A stretch of DNA of 64,000 bases. Source: Isoetes taiwanensis. Lineage: Eukaryota; Streptophyta; Lycopodiopsida; Isoetales; Isoetaceae. Below, piece by piece: positions 36,873-49,149 of the stretch. The stretch lies in contig JAJEKV010000101.1 in the NCBI GenBank assembly GCA_021234155.1, forward strand, positions 2,213,089-2,277,088. The letters are read 5' to 3'. A program made the position numbers and the translations under genes. Under the pieces are notes generated by a model, which did no database searches, had not been told where the DNA came from, and worked only from the letters and a program-made list of their open reading frames with translations. Every line of letters starts with the position of its first letter. Position 1 is the first letter of the stretch.

Positions 36873-37860
36873 CTAACTCTGCCAGGTTGGAAAACGCTGG
36901 TCCGACCACTTGAACAATTTGATAAGGGCCAAGCCAACGAAACTTGAGTTTACCCTAAAAATTTTTGTACACGGAATCATAAAGAAGAACCAAATCGCCT
37001 TCTTTGAATGTTTTTGTCTTCGATGTTTGTCATGTAAAGATTTTTGCAATCGTTGTCCATGAAGAACACGAATATAAGCATCCCTTCGAAGTTCATCCAA
37101 GCTTTCTAATTGATAGACCCGTTCTTTGAGTGCGGCAGTGGGATCATGAGCGGTTGCCGGTTGAAAACGGTGTTGGAAGGATGTATTCAAACGGCATGAG
37201 AGCTTCCCGACCATAAACCAATTTGAAAGGAGTGTGACCCAGTAGCAATCTTGAAACAAGTATTGTAGGCCCAAAGAAACGAGAGGGAAGTTTTGTTTGC
37301 CCACCTGTGCGTGAAGCATCACAAATTTTCTTGAGAATGGTGACGAGTTTTGTTGGTGCTTTCACAAACCATTACCTTGAGGATAGTAAGGTGTGCTCTT
37401 GTGATGATGGATCGAGATAATCCGTCAAATCGACTCCTTTATGGTATGATTGATGAAATGGACACCACGATCACCGACCCGCTCAGGTGGGGCAAATCGC
37501 GTGATGATTTGTTGATAAAGGACCGGCCGTGGCTTTGCCTGCGGTGTTGTGCGGAAGTGCACAAGCTTCCGCCCATTTAGTAGCATAGTCGGTGAGAACC
37601 AGAATGTAACGCACGGTGTGCTGCGCAGAGGGTCGATGGGTCCCACAAAATCCATTCCCCATTTGCCGAAGGGAAGTGGCGCGGCAACCGGGCGTCAAGG
37701 GAAGAGCGTCACGGCCGTCGGCCGCCCCACCACTGGCAAGCATCACACGCGGCTTGGCGCGTGCGAGCGTCTTTGAAGAGCGTGGGCCAAAAATACCCAA
37801 ACTAGAAGGATTTTTGCGTCGCGGTGGTGTCACCATGAAAATGACCACCATCTAGCCCTT
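36873..37860 (-). pseudogene. Element B, integrase remnant
   Basis: Minus frames give MDFVGPIDPL (37655-37626) and YILVLTDYATKWAEACALP (37600-37545, with the first catalytic Asp in LTD). Next come LVYGREALMPFEYILPT (about 37215-37165) and DKHRRQKHSKKAIWFFF (about 37020-36975). CDACQWWGG-like sequence (about 37750-37715) is the last half of the HHCC finger. The segments are split among frames. Confidence 0.82.
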
Positions 37861-37964
37861 GATGAGCTTCTCGAACAATATCCGAACTTCATGAGGTAGA
37901 ACACGGGCGTCGAAGGATGGTGTCCTTACCCTTTTGTAGAGATGTCCCGCAAACCATGGTGTAG

Positions 37965-38804
37965 TCACGCGGACCTCGCGGAGAAATTGATGGCGACGGA
38001 TTGCCGCTTGGCGAGAGAGCCGCCTCGCCTTCCGTGGAAGAGCACCGTGAGGAGGTACTGCTGAAAATCATGGAACCAATGTGGTGTTGCCGCGACTAAA
38101 AAGAGTCGAAAGCATCGTGAAAGGCGCCTCGAGACTCCAGTTGAGGGATCATCCGTGTGGATGCGTGAAAGATAATCCGACAACATGAGATTTGCCGCCT
38201 TATGAACGATTTCAAAAGGGCAAATTCTTGGAGAAGAAGGACCCAACGTGCAATGCGTCCGTGGGCGGGACTTGTTGATCAAATAAAGGAGTGCTTGGTG
38301 GTCCACAAAGAACTTGATTTTGACTGCCCAAAAGGTAGTGACTGAGCGTTGGACACGTAAAATGAGACCCAAAGCTTCACGCCTGCGGGCGTAATAGTTG
38401 GGCGCCGCCAGAATTGAGTTTTCTACCGGTGTATCGATTTGGTTTGTCGGGCAAAGATCATACTCTTGGCAAAAGAACAGCTCCAATAGCAAACGCCGAG
38501 ACATCGACATGAACATGAAAGGGCTTGTCCCATTGAGGAGGAACAAGAACCGGGCCTGAGTAAGCAAAAGCTTCAACCGTTGGAAAGCAAAGATCGCCTG
38601 GGAATTCCAAGCCCGTGGATTCGTCACCGTGAGTTTATGAATGGGATCCGCAATGGCCGCTAGTCCAGGAATGAAGGTGGAGTAATAATTGACCTTACCC
38701 GTGAAAGACCGCGGTTCCCCTTGATATTGGCCGGGTGCTTGAGCCTTGAGCACCACAACCCATTTTGGCGGGATCTCGTGGTGATACCGCTTTCTGGTCG
38801 ACAA
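37965..38804 (-). pseudogene. Element B, RNase H region
   Basis: A 279-residue open frame on minus starts in the thumb (PPKWVVVLKAQAPGQYQGE), passes KVNYYSTFIPGLAAIADPIH and DPRAWNSQAIFAFQRLKLLL (connection), then EALGLILRVQRSVTTFWAVK, KIKFFVDHQALLYLINKS (RNase H core) and CPFEIVHKAANLMLSDYLSR (its end). This is the longest intact piece of pol in the window. Confidence 0.88.
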
Positions 38805-38859
38805 CGCGGCTCAACAACACCGAGGGTGGCGCAAAAGGTGCATTTCTCGTGATTGAGAC

Positions 38860-39400
38860 TAATGCCTGGACTCATCACATTTCTCGAAGACGAAGTTCCA
38901 ATTTATCCAAATGGTCAGCCATGGAACCAGAGGCGTAGAAGTCATCTTGAAAAATTTGTAAGAAGGGATTTTCCTTCATGAAATCATGAAAACCGAGAGC
39001 ATGATGCGTTGAAATGTTGATGGAGAGTTTGATAATCCAAAAAGGAACCACCTTGTAGGCAAAAAAGCCCCCTGGTGGTGAAAGTAGTCTTGAGTTGATC
39101 AGTTCTTTGATTGAGATCTCGATTGTAGCCGAAAAACCATCCATGAAGGAGTACATCTCATGTCCAAATACCTCTTCGAAACGATCTGTGAAGGGAAGTG
39201 GAAAAATGATCACGCCCGCGGGGCTGATTGAGTTTTCGGTAGTCCACCGCACGCGGATCTTACCATTGTGTTTGAGAGGCAATGACGATGGGGCTCACCC
39301 ATTCGAAATGTTTGACCTCATAGATCAAACCCGCAAAGGGAGTTTGTCAATTTCCCTTGACGCGATCCGCACGGTAATTAGGGTTGAGCCGGTCTGCATC
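38860..39400 (-). pseudogene. Element B, reverse transcriptase core
   Basis: On minus the frame 39282-38875 reads NGKIRVRWTTENSISP, FPLPFTDRFEEVFG and HEMYSFMDGFSATIEISIKE. Then follow FFAYKVVPFWIIKLSINIS and FLQIFQDDFYASGS (catalytic DD at about 38945). Spacing and order are those of Ty3/gypsy RT. Small indels replace the usual GYNQI and NSPSTFQ segments. Confidence 0.88.
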
Positions 39401-39851
39401 GTTGCTAAACCGGTCGCGGCATCGATTTGGTAGGAATGGTGAGTTCCCCAAAGCTTTTGTTGATTCCCGAAGATCTCGTAACTCCAGTGAAAATGTGTTT
39501 GAATTTTTGAACAGCTTGACTACCCCACAATACGATAAGGGGCGGAAGATTTGGCAAAAGAATGCGACGGGTTGATTGTTGCCCACGCCCACGATCTCAA
39601 CCCGAGTCTCAATATGAGGGATCACCGGTGTCTTGGACAATATGAGCGGCGGTTGAAGCATAACAGATGATCGTTGCACTTTTATGGTGAAAAGAGGGTT
39701 GCCGAAGTTTCATCCAGCCAGAGGTTGCTTCATGACGCCGTGTACATCAACGTGGAGTTGCGGAGGTTCAAAGATCCGAAAAGTGATCAACACGTTGGAT
39801 TCGATTGCAAGGAGCCGTAAGGGTCAAGCAAAGCGCCCATACCGGTCCCGA

Positions 39852-40544
39852 TCAAGAGTCATTTCTCCCCAAGGATCGGATATTCGGGTAGGATGACGAG
39901 GCGCACTCACGTGGAGCCTGAACTTGATAAATATTTTGAGCTTCCTCAGAATCCGTGTCCGAGAGAGAGGGTTCCGCATGTTCAACAGAAATGATCCTGC
40001 CTGTTTGCAAGTCCATGGTGGCATTGAGGTGACCATCAGTGATGACTAACTGGTCCGTGGCCCAGTAATGGATACTCTTGGCCTGGCGGAGAAAAGGTCT
40101 GCCGACCAACATTTCATAGTCACCGGATCTTCGCCCGGCTTTCCAAACTCCAAATTCCATGGGGAAGCGGAGATCACCGATGTTGATGTGAAGAAGAGGC
40201 GTGACGCCTTGAGGTCGCGTGATATGGCCATTAGCCAACTTGATGTCATATGGGGCACGAAAGAGTTGTGTGATGCCCATTTGTTTGCGGAGTTTATCCG
40301 TGATGAGATTGACTGCGCTACCTCCATCTATTTGAACATGGTTGACTTGCTGATTACCCACCGTGGCATGGACCGTGGGTGTAGAGGTAGCCACAGCCCC
40401 AACTAAAACAGTTGGGAGTGGTAACTGGTCCTTGAGAGCGTGACGAGTTTGAGAATGGTTGCCAAGCTTAAAGGAATTTTGATCTTGGCTAGCTCCTCTT
40501 GGAGTTCCGTGAGGCACATGAGAAAAAGGATCTGGCGGTTCCAC
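39852..40544 (-). pseudogene. Element B, protease region
   Basis: A 230-residue open frame on minus contains VQIDGGSAVNLITDKLRKQM (the D-G-G-S active-site loop), YDIKLANGHITRPQG, FGVWKAGRRSGDYEMLVGRP and VITDGHLNATMDLQTGR. This is the retropepsin-like domain of plant gypsy elements. The start of the frame (DPFSHVPHGTPRG) is the gag-protease linker. Confidence 0.82.
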
Positions 40545-41045
40545 GGGTCTTTGGAGTCGCGTGGTAGTGAAGCGGCAACTTCTTTGAGTAAGTCAACCTC
40601 TGCGGCAATATTGGGATACGCCCGAGAGCCGTGGAGGTTGAGATGTGGAAGGTGTATCTTGTCTTTGTTGAGCTCCTCGTGGTGGCATGAACATTCGCTA
40701 GCGCAGCGCCTTCAAAGCAGCCTTTGCATGAGATTTAAAATGCTTTGGCTAACTTTAGGCATGACATGTGGCATGAGTTTCTCCAAGTCGTGCAAAGTGA
40801 ACCTTTTTTTTTTCCCTCATGAGGAATGGTGTCAACCGCAAAGGCGGTTCGCGTGCCATTTGGAATAATGGTCAAGGGCGGATGCCCCGGTGAAATCGTG
40901 TAACCAAACCAACCCAATTGGATGGCTGGACCGGAGGATTAAGTGCCCGAAAAGATTTCCTCCTGTGGCTTGTTGATCCAAATTTTAGGTTGATTTGCCG
41001 GAGCTGGTTGATAGCGTGATTGCCGAGGGCGCTCTTGGTGGCTTC

Positions 41046-42596
41046 TTAAGAACTGGTCACCGCCTTGTTTGCCATTAGCAATCGAGTTGGTAAGCCGAGT
41101 GAGGCGGACCGATGTGGTCCGATTGGTGCCGGGAAGCCGCACGAACTTGTGGAAGTTGAGGGCACCGCCGTGGTGGTATGACCCCATTCTTGATAGTGAT
41201 AACACCGAAGCTTTAGAAGGATCAAAAAGGAGGACGGGTTGGGTCCCCGTTGTTGCCCCCTGCTACCGGAGCAGAGTTGAGTGGTTGCACCGGGGTGGTG
41301 GGGCCGATAGTGCGATTGTTGATGAGGTGTGGTTTGCACTTGATAAACCGGTTTGTTGCGAATCTGTGGGATGAGTGCGAAAGTGCACTCTTCCGTGGCA
41401 TGATTGCACATGTTGCATCTCTTGCAATGAGGCGGGCCATTGGTGGAGTTGCACTCATTTGCCAAGTGGCCTTGGTATTTGCAGATATGGCACCGATCCG
41501 ACCGCTACCGCGGATTTGCGTGTTGAGGGCTGGACATCCGTCTGCGGAACCATAACAGTGGAATGAAAGGGAGCTCTCGGAAGAGCCACGCACGAGAGGA
41601 AACATTGGATCGAAAGTGATTGACAAGATCAATAGCCCGCCCAAGGTCTTGGGACGCAGTATTCCGCCATGAGTCAATAGCCGGAGGAAGTCCTTGGAGA
41701 AACCGCACCAAAAAATCGCTCGTGGTTGATACCCCGGAGTTTACCGAGCGTAATGTGAAGTCGACCGCAAAATCCCCTGCGCACTGCGGGCTCTTGTTGA
41801 AGTTCATTGAGTTGCTTGAGATGAAGTTGATCATCATCCGTGGGTCCCATAATGAGAAAGAAAAGCAGCCGCATTTCACCTCTTGTTTCCAATGGCTTTT
41901 GTTGGACATGAGCCATTGATGAGGAGAGCCACGCAGGTGGTGGAAAAGATGTGGAATTTCAGTTGAGGTTGCGCATGACCATTTAGGGACAGCTAGAGCC
42001 TCAAATTCTTCCATGTGGGCCCGAGCACTTTGGTCTAAGGGTTTGCCTTTAGGTGTTGCCAAAGGTGGGATAAGTCGGTTCCGAGTCCGGAAGGTAGATG
42101 TGAAAGTGCTTGGCCGACGTAAAAACAAAGATAGTGAGGATATTGAGGTTGAGTTGGATGTGGCATGGTGCCTAAGGACCCTCCCCGATGAAGGGGTGAT
42201 CATGGTTGAGGAACCCAAGCTGCTTGAGCATTGGTTTTGAGATCCGTAAGGTTGTAAAACAGAAGGGCAAGGGGAAATGTAGGGGAAAGGATATTCTGGG
42301 TAGGTGCAAAAGAGACTTGTGGATATCCTTGCCCACCCGGGAGATGATGGTTGTGAAGGAAGAGGCGATGGGTCAAGAATGATGGATGTAAAACTGTTCA
42401 GTGTATGAAAGTACCTGTTGAGAAGGTTGAGCCCCTGATAGGGCTCCCCATAGTGATGAGGAGGTGATCGAGGCCGGTGGAGCAATGTTTGCACGCTTGG
42501 GGCGGGAACCGGACGAGACAGACACGAGGGGTGGGTGGCCCGATCGGCCCTAGACCGAAGATGGCCTCCCTCTATGTCATAAGCGCATCCATACAT
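41046..42596 (-). pseudogene. Element B, gag
   Basis: A 363-residue open frame on minus (42596-41505) carries MEEFEALAVPKWSCA, LRGSPHQWLMSNKSHW and MINFISSNSMNFNKSP. DFLVRFLQGLPPAIDS closes the retrotransposon gag domain. After a shift, 41465-41046 holds a zinc knuckle CKRCNMCNHATEEC (CX2CX4HX4C, about 41430-41390) and a second, imperfect one (CYHYQEWGH). Gag proteins coat and package the element RNA. Confidence 0.85.
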
Positions 42597-42730
42597 GTCG
42601 CCACAGCTTCAACCGATGGCGCTCAAAGCTGAGATGCCGCCTGAAAGGAGTTCTTCCGGGCGGAAATTTCTAACACATGGGCGCATGTAAGAAAGTATGA
42701 TTGAATCGCACTCCACGGCAGGACATGGGC

Positions 42731-43283
42731 TGTTTGGGGGTCCGGGTTCGAGAACTCTCGAAGACCCTCTCCGCGGAGGACCCGGTGGATCTAACAGAGA
42801 GTCCGGGGACTATGTCACGCCGATTTGTAAGAAAAGAACAAGAAGAAGAAAAAAGGGGGAACAAATATGAGGAAAATGATAAGCTTCCTTGATATCAATG
42901 ATGAACATACATGAGCTCTCGCAATAGAGAGAAAAACCGAAAGGAGACAAGACTCAAAACTCATCTAGAACTCATGTGCGAAGCTCTAGTCATATATATA
43001 GTACAATGGCCTTTGGCCCAATATAGACACTCGACCGGGATCTCTGCCGACTCGAAGGAGGCCCCGACAGGGAATCTTGCCGGGCAGCCTCTTGAGGTGC
43101 TCGGGATCACGCCGACGCTGGCGGTGATGGCCCGCCACTTGTCTGAGCGGCGCTCTCTGAGTGGCCGCCGCTTGGCTTCTCTTGGGCCTTAGATGACCAC
43201 CTGCGGGTTGACTGTGGATCCTTGTGCTTGACCTCGGTCCGTCAGAGCATGAATAGTCCTCGCACGAGGCAATGTGACTAACA
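42731..43283 (-). repeat. Element B, 5' LTR
   Basis: A 553-base copy starting (on minus) TGTTAGTCACATTG and ending GGACCCCCAAACA. The internal region begins at 42730. No tRNA primer site was recognised directly after it. Confidence 0.93.
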
Positions 43284-43288
43284 ATGTG
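43284..43288 (+). repeat. Target site duplication of element B, right copy (ATGTG)
   Basis: Perfect match to 34876-34880. Confidence 0.88.
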
Positions 43289-46200
43289 CCGAAACATACC
43301 TGCCTATGGGCTCTACAAGTCATGTAGTCGGGCATGTCCCTCTCCCTCTCCCATAGCTGCCCCTTACCTCGATCCCCCCTCATGGCTCGGCTCAACTAAT
43401 CTAGAGATACCCACTTCCCTCCCTAGGTGGAAGGCTAACTTCCCGGGGTAAGATCTGGCGGTCATCTCGGGCAAAATATGTCGAGTGTAGTAGGGGGTCC
43501 TAGTCGTGGCTTGCATGCAGGTCAAAGAGATGGTCAAAGGCGGAAAGCCTCTCCAGGGAAATCACGGATGTGGTCGCAATCGGTCGTATCATCAACAAAG
43601 TTGGTGGGCCATTGAGCGAGAGATGGATATAAAAAGATGGTTTAGAAGAACCGGATGAGAGCCCGGAAAATCGCCCCTAAGATGGTGAGAGCAATTTAGG
43701 TGAAGGGAAAATGGCAAATGACTTTTATAGACTAGGGTTGCCTCGGCTTAGGTAATGCCTGAGGGTTCTTGATCGAACATACCTTTGTTCTAAGGCTATG
43801 GATCTCCAAATAAGGTACCATGAAGTGCAAATCCCACGAAAACAAGGCAAGAAACACTATATGGCATTTTGTTGGGTCCAATTTGGACAATCTTGGTCAA
43901 CCGGGTCAACTTCGAAAGTGGGCTCGCAGTGAAAGGGTCTCAAGCGCCGAACGCAGAGGCGTTTGGCAGCCCGAGTCACCCGCTTGACCAATTTCTCGAG
44001 AAAACTAAATATTTCTAAGGGTTGTAAGATACTAACATGTCTATTTGGATCAATTCTAACCTAGCTAGTAACTTATTTCATGCTAATTGGACATATAGAA
44101 GTGCTATTTCAAGGCACCCGGGCAAGTTGGCGCTGCTTTAATGACAGAGGGCGCTTACGGACTTACCGATTTAGCCAATTTACGCTACTTTTGGGTATTT
44201 TTGGCCAAAATTAAGTTCTAAACTAGATTCCTACGCAAATTCTAAGCATTCAACTAACTTTTGCACAAAATTTAGATCAATTTTGCCCCAAAATCGATGT
44301 AATTCCGTGGGTTCGCTACAAGCGGATTCAACGTCCCTTGAGCAGGCGCGCTAGTGCGGACTCACCCGTGTCGCCAATTTTGAGCCAAATTTTGATTCTT
44401 ATGCTAAAATTTTATGCTAATTAAACAATCCTAAACATTCTAATTATGATACAAAAAGATTATACTCACAATTAATTCATACAAGAATACTATTATATCG
44501 TAGAAGAGCTTATTTTTACGCAGAAAAAATTGACTTTTATAGATAGTAAGTACAATATAGAGGGAAAACTTATATTTATAATGTTTACAAAAATTGGAGG
44601 TCTTAAGGGCTTCTCCTTGCGGATCCTCCTCGGCCAGATCGTGAGTCCTTTGGCATCATCGTCACCCGCTTGGCGGATTGCGCACGAGGTTGCCTTCTTC
44701 GAAGAGCTGGACCAGCTCCGCTCTGATGCCTCCTGCCAGGGCCGGACCATCGGGGGTGTCACCCCAGTTTTTGTCCTCAACTCCCCAGAACCTCCCAAAG
44801 GAGCAGCTCGAGCGGCACCTTCGATGAGGAGATTAGTACGCTAGAAGTGCCTAATCTGTGAAACTCCAGTGCAGATTAGGTCCATGATGGACCTTCTTGA
44901 TTAACCGGCCTTGTGGTGGTGTTGGCGGCTGGTTCTTGTGCCCACCCTTAAGCGATACTTTTTATGCGTTCTACTTCTGATACCAATCATTGTACCTCTT
45001 CCCTTGGTGGAGGTACTCTGGTACACTTTCTTGCGGCGGCCGGAATTCCGCGATCTTGCTTTAACATGAATTCCGGCTAAAGCCCTGCTCTATCTTGATG
45101 ACCTTTGGTGGCTTGGGCCACTTGGGATATAGTGGCGTGGGGTTTGAGAGCTCCGTCCTGGTTCCGGGCTCTTCTTACATTTTACTTTGTTGCTTCCACT
45201 TTCCTCCTCTTCTTCCTCCTCATCGGTGGGGGTCCCGGCCCGAGGCTCCTCAATGTGGACCGTCCCCTTGGGTAGTCTTGAGTCCCCGGACCTTTTTCTC
45301 TCTCCTTCTTGCCTCCTTTTCCCCCCTCGCTTTCATCCTCCCCGGCCCGTCTCCTTGGGCCCACCGCCACCTTCTCATTCCCCTTCTTCTTGCTCGAGGG
45401 TACCAACCTGGCGTGCTCTTCTGCCGCACTCCTATTCTTGTTCTTGCTCTTCTTGCCTTCTTTGCTCTTGCTCCTAGCTGCTCACTCTTGCTCCTTTGCT
45501 GGTCCCTCCTGCTGCTCTTCCTCTGGTCCGGACAGAGAACCAAAGTGAGCGGTCGTCCATCTGTTGTGTCTCGACGAAGGAGCTACTCTGGGCCTCCTCC
45601 TGGGAGGCGTGGAAAGTGTCGTCCGTGGAGCTAGACGACTCTTCTTCCCTCCTCGGTTGAAGATGCTCGGGGATCTTCTTGCACACCTGCTGGCTGGCCG
45701 CCGCCATGGAGGGTGTGTGGCAATTGAACTTCCCCGGCGATGCATTTGGTCCCTCGCCATATCTTCACTTAAAGCAACCGATTATGTTAAAATTTGGTTA
45801 ACAAAAAGGGGGGAGAAATGGGGTGGCAAGAAAATATTTAAAAAGGAAGATGCTCTAGGAAATAATCTCTTACCATTAATCGCCCTATTAATTAGCCTCC
45901 CCTATTAATTATCTTGGTATACCCCTTTATTAGTATATGATTAATGCTATATTATACCATGAAATTCGAATTTTTCTAATGGTTTGAAGTGTTAATCATG
46001 AATTTGCACCATTTTTCACCCGGGTCTCGGACTGGGATGATTCTTCGACCCATTTTGGGTGAAATCTGATGCTGATGCATAATTTTCACTCCAACTTTAC
46101 TAGAATGTTAATTTGACTCATTCTTTTTTCCCCATCTAACAACTTAGCCTATTCTTACGGATCCACTACCTAGGAGAAAATTTTCCCCTTTTTCGAGGTT

Positions 46201-46299
46201 CCATGGTGGGGAATTTTCATTCCACACCCTATTAGGGCCTGTTAGACTACTTACTAGGGACATGGTCGCTTAGCTAGTTCCCCGGTCAACCAAGAACAT
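43289..46299 (-). pseudogene. Element C, leader and N-terminal gag region
   Basis: Downstream (on minus) of the 5' LTR and primer site lies a frame of 77 residues at 45707-45474 beginning MAAASQQVCKKIPEHLQPRR. Low-complexity basic and acidic frames follow to about 45.1 kb, then PKWPKPPKVIKIEQGFSRNS-like sequence to 45.0 kb. The stretch 44640-44800 (minus) reads EDKNWGDTPDGPALAGGIRA and ELVQLFEEG. From 44.5 to 43.4 kb no coding is seen. It is positioned as gag but not recognised by motif. Confidence 0.45.
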
Positions 46300-46312
46300 C
46301 GCCTCGATACCA
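46300..46312 (-). other. Element C, primer binding site (tRNA-iMet type)
   Basis: On minus, TGGTATCGAGGC follows the LTR after one base. It matches the plant initiator-Met primer site TGGTATCAGAGC apart from a one-base deletion and a nearby shift. This fixes the orientation of element C as minus. Confidence 0.7.
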
Positions 46313-46313
46313 T

Positions 46314-47968
46314 TGTGACATTCCCTACAAAATATATGACGCCTTTCCGTATTTACACTCCGTGAAAAATCCCCCATCCCACCCCTTCAACCGATTTAAG
46401 GCCTCCGCCTATCCCGCAAGACAGGGGTATCCCTAGTCGGGAAGGGGGACACGAAGCCGCCTTGCGCCCCCTTCCCCTATGGGCTCCTATCACAGCAGAA
46501 GTATAAACAACGTCAGAACTAGCAATAGCAATACATCACACTACCTCGAAGGGTAGCACATCCACATATCCATAGCTACAACAGAGATAACCTATGTCAT
46601 AAAACATGAGAGCTCCTACCCAAGGCTCATACTCTGGGGAGGTAGACCGGCTGGCTAGGCCTCAAGATAGAGCGGCACAGAGTCATAACAATGGCGGGCT
46701 GGCTATAGACAATGGCGAGGTTGACCACTCCATCCGCCCCTCTGTGTGCATACTTTGCAGATGGGCTAGATCGGGCTTTGGCATGACTCTAGCCTTCCAA
46801 ATATACAATCCCATGGTATCACTCTCCACGGACTACTCCAGTTGCATCTCCCTCGCCCGTTGAGGCAGGAAGGGTTTTATCTCCCCTTCACGGTCTAGGA
46901 GGTTCCACGCGGCTAGAGAATCATGGCGCACTAACATTCGCTCCCCCACTTACTTACCCCCAAAACAAGAGCAGGCCAACACCTCGCAACTTGAGAGGCG
47001 AGGGCAACACCATTGCCCCGGGGAGGTGTCGGACCCATGCCCGCCCCACCGCAAGTGACCGCCATAAGCCTAGCCCGCCATGGAGTCCCCAAGAGCCACA
47101 CTCCGCAGGGGCCCTCCCTCCGTATCTCTTCTAGCCCCGTTGTGTAGTGTGAGTCACGCCATAGCCCCTTAGCCTTGCGGTGGGTTCCTATGCAGGCAGC
47201 ATAATAATAGGAACTAAAGGGGTCTAACTAGGAGCATTACTAAGTAAGGCTACTAGGCTTCTCCCCCTTCCCAATACAAGAGGAGCAAACATGATCAACC
47301 ATCATCATACAACATCAGATCATGATAATCATCAGAATAACTTCTAACCTAATCATACATATCTAACTTACAGTTAGGGTTCCTTGATTAGGGTTCAAGA
47401 TGTTGAATAAGGGTTCTAGGATGGCTCTACTCTAGATCTTTAAATCTTGACTCATCCGAGGTGCTAACTTCCGGATGAACTACTATGAACACTAATCCAA
47501 ATACCTGCCCCGAAGTGCTCCCTCCCATTCCCTGGCGTCATGGTCCTTGAAGTGGTCGGCCCAGCCACTCCAAGATTGTGCACACACTCTGAGGGTCACG
47601 AGACTAGGCTATGCCATAGCAAACGCGGCTCGAAATGGGGTTTGAAAAGCGTAAGAAGGTTCCCAAGGTGTTAGGGCCCGAGAAAAGAGGACTAGGGTTA
47701 GGGTTTAGGTTAATATAGGTTAGGGTCCACATGGGATGACACGCGTGGTTCCACGTGGCTCCAATGGGATATGGCCATAATGGCGGTTGCCCAATAGGGT
47801 AAGGTCATGTGAAAATGGGCCTTATCCTAAGGTTATCTAAGTTATATACATAGCTTAGATATGCACCCATGCCACTTCTAAGGTATACAAGGCTACTTAA
47901 GTAGACTTGTATAGTGACGACCAAAAATATCGTGTTTATTTATAGCGTATATTTCCTCGAACGTCACA
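46314..47968 (-). mobile_element. Element C, 5' LTR (right copy)
   Basis: This 1655-base copy begins (on minus) TGTGACGTTCGAGG and ends GGGAATGTCACA, so its termini form the inverted repeat TGTGAC/GTCACA with TG...CA ends. Its partner is 16485-18150. With A and B removed, element C would have been about 12 kb. Flanking bases (AAAAC right, TGCAG left) do not match, so the target duplication is lost or the left boundary is misplaced. Confidence 0.82.
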
Positions 47969-48842
47969 AAAACGACCTATTGGTAGAAGAGGTTTCAATA
48001 AGATAGCATGGACATGGAGTTTACCTCCCCACTCATGACCTTAGTAACATGGACCATAGATGTTTGTATTGTGGGGCTATGCAATGGAAAGCGTAAGAAG
48101 AAATGTCCCCGCATGTGCAAATGGAAACATTCAACCGCCATTGAATCGAGAACTACCACATGCATTGTTTGTCCTATATAACGAGAACAAATAGTTTGGA
48201 TGATCATTTTTTCGCATCAACATTAGAAAGTATAATAATATATTCTCATTTGCCTCTCGGTGGGGCGTGAAAATTGATGAGGCGCCGGGCAAATGCCGTT
48301 GGTGGGGCCTATACTTTTTTAGGGTCAATGGCCGCATGTGCCATAAGATGGGAACACTATTGCCAATCGCAAGGGCATCAAAACATGCAAAATTTGCACA
48401 TGATATACATCTTGGATGGTGATGACATGCAAGTTGAATGTAGGATGTCTATATTTGATGGATTAAAAGCAAGAAATAGTGGTGCATTTGTAGGCCCTTA
48501 TGACATAATCCATTTGTTAGCATATTCTTGAGTGCGCACAAATTATGCGTATTCATCCAACCATGGATATCTGTTTTTCATATACCTTCTTGAAATGTGC
48601 AGAATCCTGTGAGGAGACAATATAATGCTCCAACTGCAAATGAAGTGGCTATCTTAACGCCTATTGAAGATAAGCCCAAAGATGGTCAGAGGGACATTAT
48701 TGGATGGTGGTGTGAAGTTTATATAGATGCATACCACTCGTCCTACGATCCATTCCACTCTATGTTACTTCTTCCCTACGGTACACATGGGTGGCATCTT
48801 AATGTAATTGATGCCATTTTGCAAATTTTGCACAAAGATTGA
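47969..48842 (+). pseudogene. Helitron Rep/helicase fragment (zinc-finger and pre-Rep region)
   Basis: On plus, MDHRCLYCGAMQWKA (about 48051-48095) gives the C-x2-C-G-A-x-x-W finger that opens the conserved part of plant Helitron proteins. KIDEAPG (about 48270) and YTFLGSMAACAIRW/FRVNGRMCHKMGTLLP (about 48310-48365, two frames) match the INGxxYHRIGSLLP block. IYILDGDDMQVECRMSIFDG (48402-48462) and NPVRRQYNAPTANEVAIL then RDIIGWW (48600-48720) follow, and SSYDPFHSMLLLPYGTHGWH (48738-48800) is the block directly before the HUH Rep domain. The Rep catalytic and helicase parts are absent. Stops and shifts are many. Confidence 0.75.
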
Positions 48843-49135
48843 TTGTCTTAAGCAACCTTAACCAAGTAGAATCCACTGAGATTGATCCAAATGCCAGGTT
48901 TCCGGTCAACACATGGTGATGGACGGGTTTCCCACCATGGAGTCTTATGGGGTCTGATAGACTTGTTAATCCTCATGGATATTAATGTTCAGTTCAAGTC
49001 AATCCAATTTGGGATCTTCATATGCCTTTGCATTCTAGTTTATTATAAGTATGAGGACATTTTGACACAGGGCATGTAATGACAACATGTTGACTTCATG
49101 CTGAGTCATATGGATGAGAGTAGGGCAATGATTGT
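48843..49135. other. No recognised feature
   Basis: A short unassigned stretch after the Helitron fragment. The Rep HUH motif expected next is not found. Confidence 0.4.
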
Positions 49136-49149
49136 ATGGTGGTGCTTAC

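Larger units (their letters stand above)
34881..43283 (-). mobile_element. Element B: 8.4-kb Ty3/gypsy LTR retrotransposon, minus strand, inserted in element C
   Basis: LTRs of 551 and 553 bases bound the element, with TGTTAGTC starts and CCCCAAACA ends read on minus, and a perfect 5-bp target duplication ATGTG. On minus the order is LTR, gag, protease, RT, RNase H, integrase, extra ORF, a GGTGGAAGAG purine tract (35432-35441), LTR. It belongs to the family of element A and is better preserved, though still broken by shifts. It lacks about 2.6 kb found in A between integrase and the last part of the extra ORF. Confidence 0.94.

Noticed and set aside
45095-45634. 179-residue plus-strand open frame as a gene
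   Set aside because: Low-complexity Pro/Ser/Leu-rich shadow of the basic/acidic minus-strand gag region of element C. No motif.
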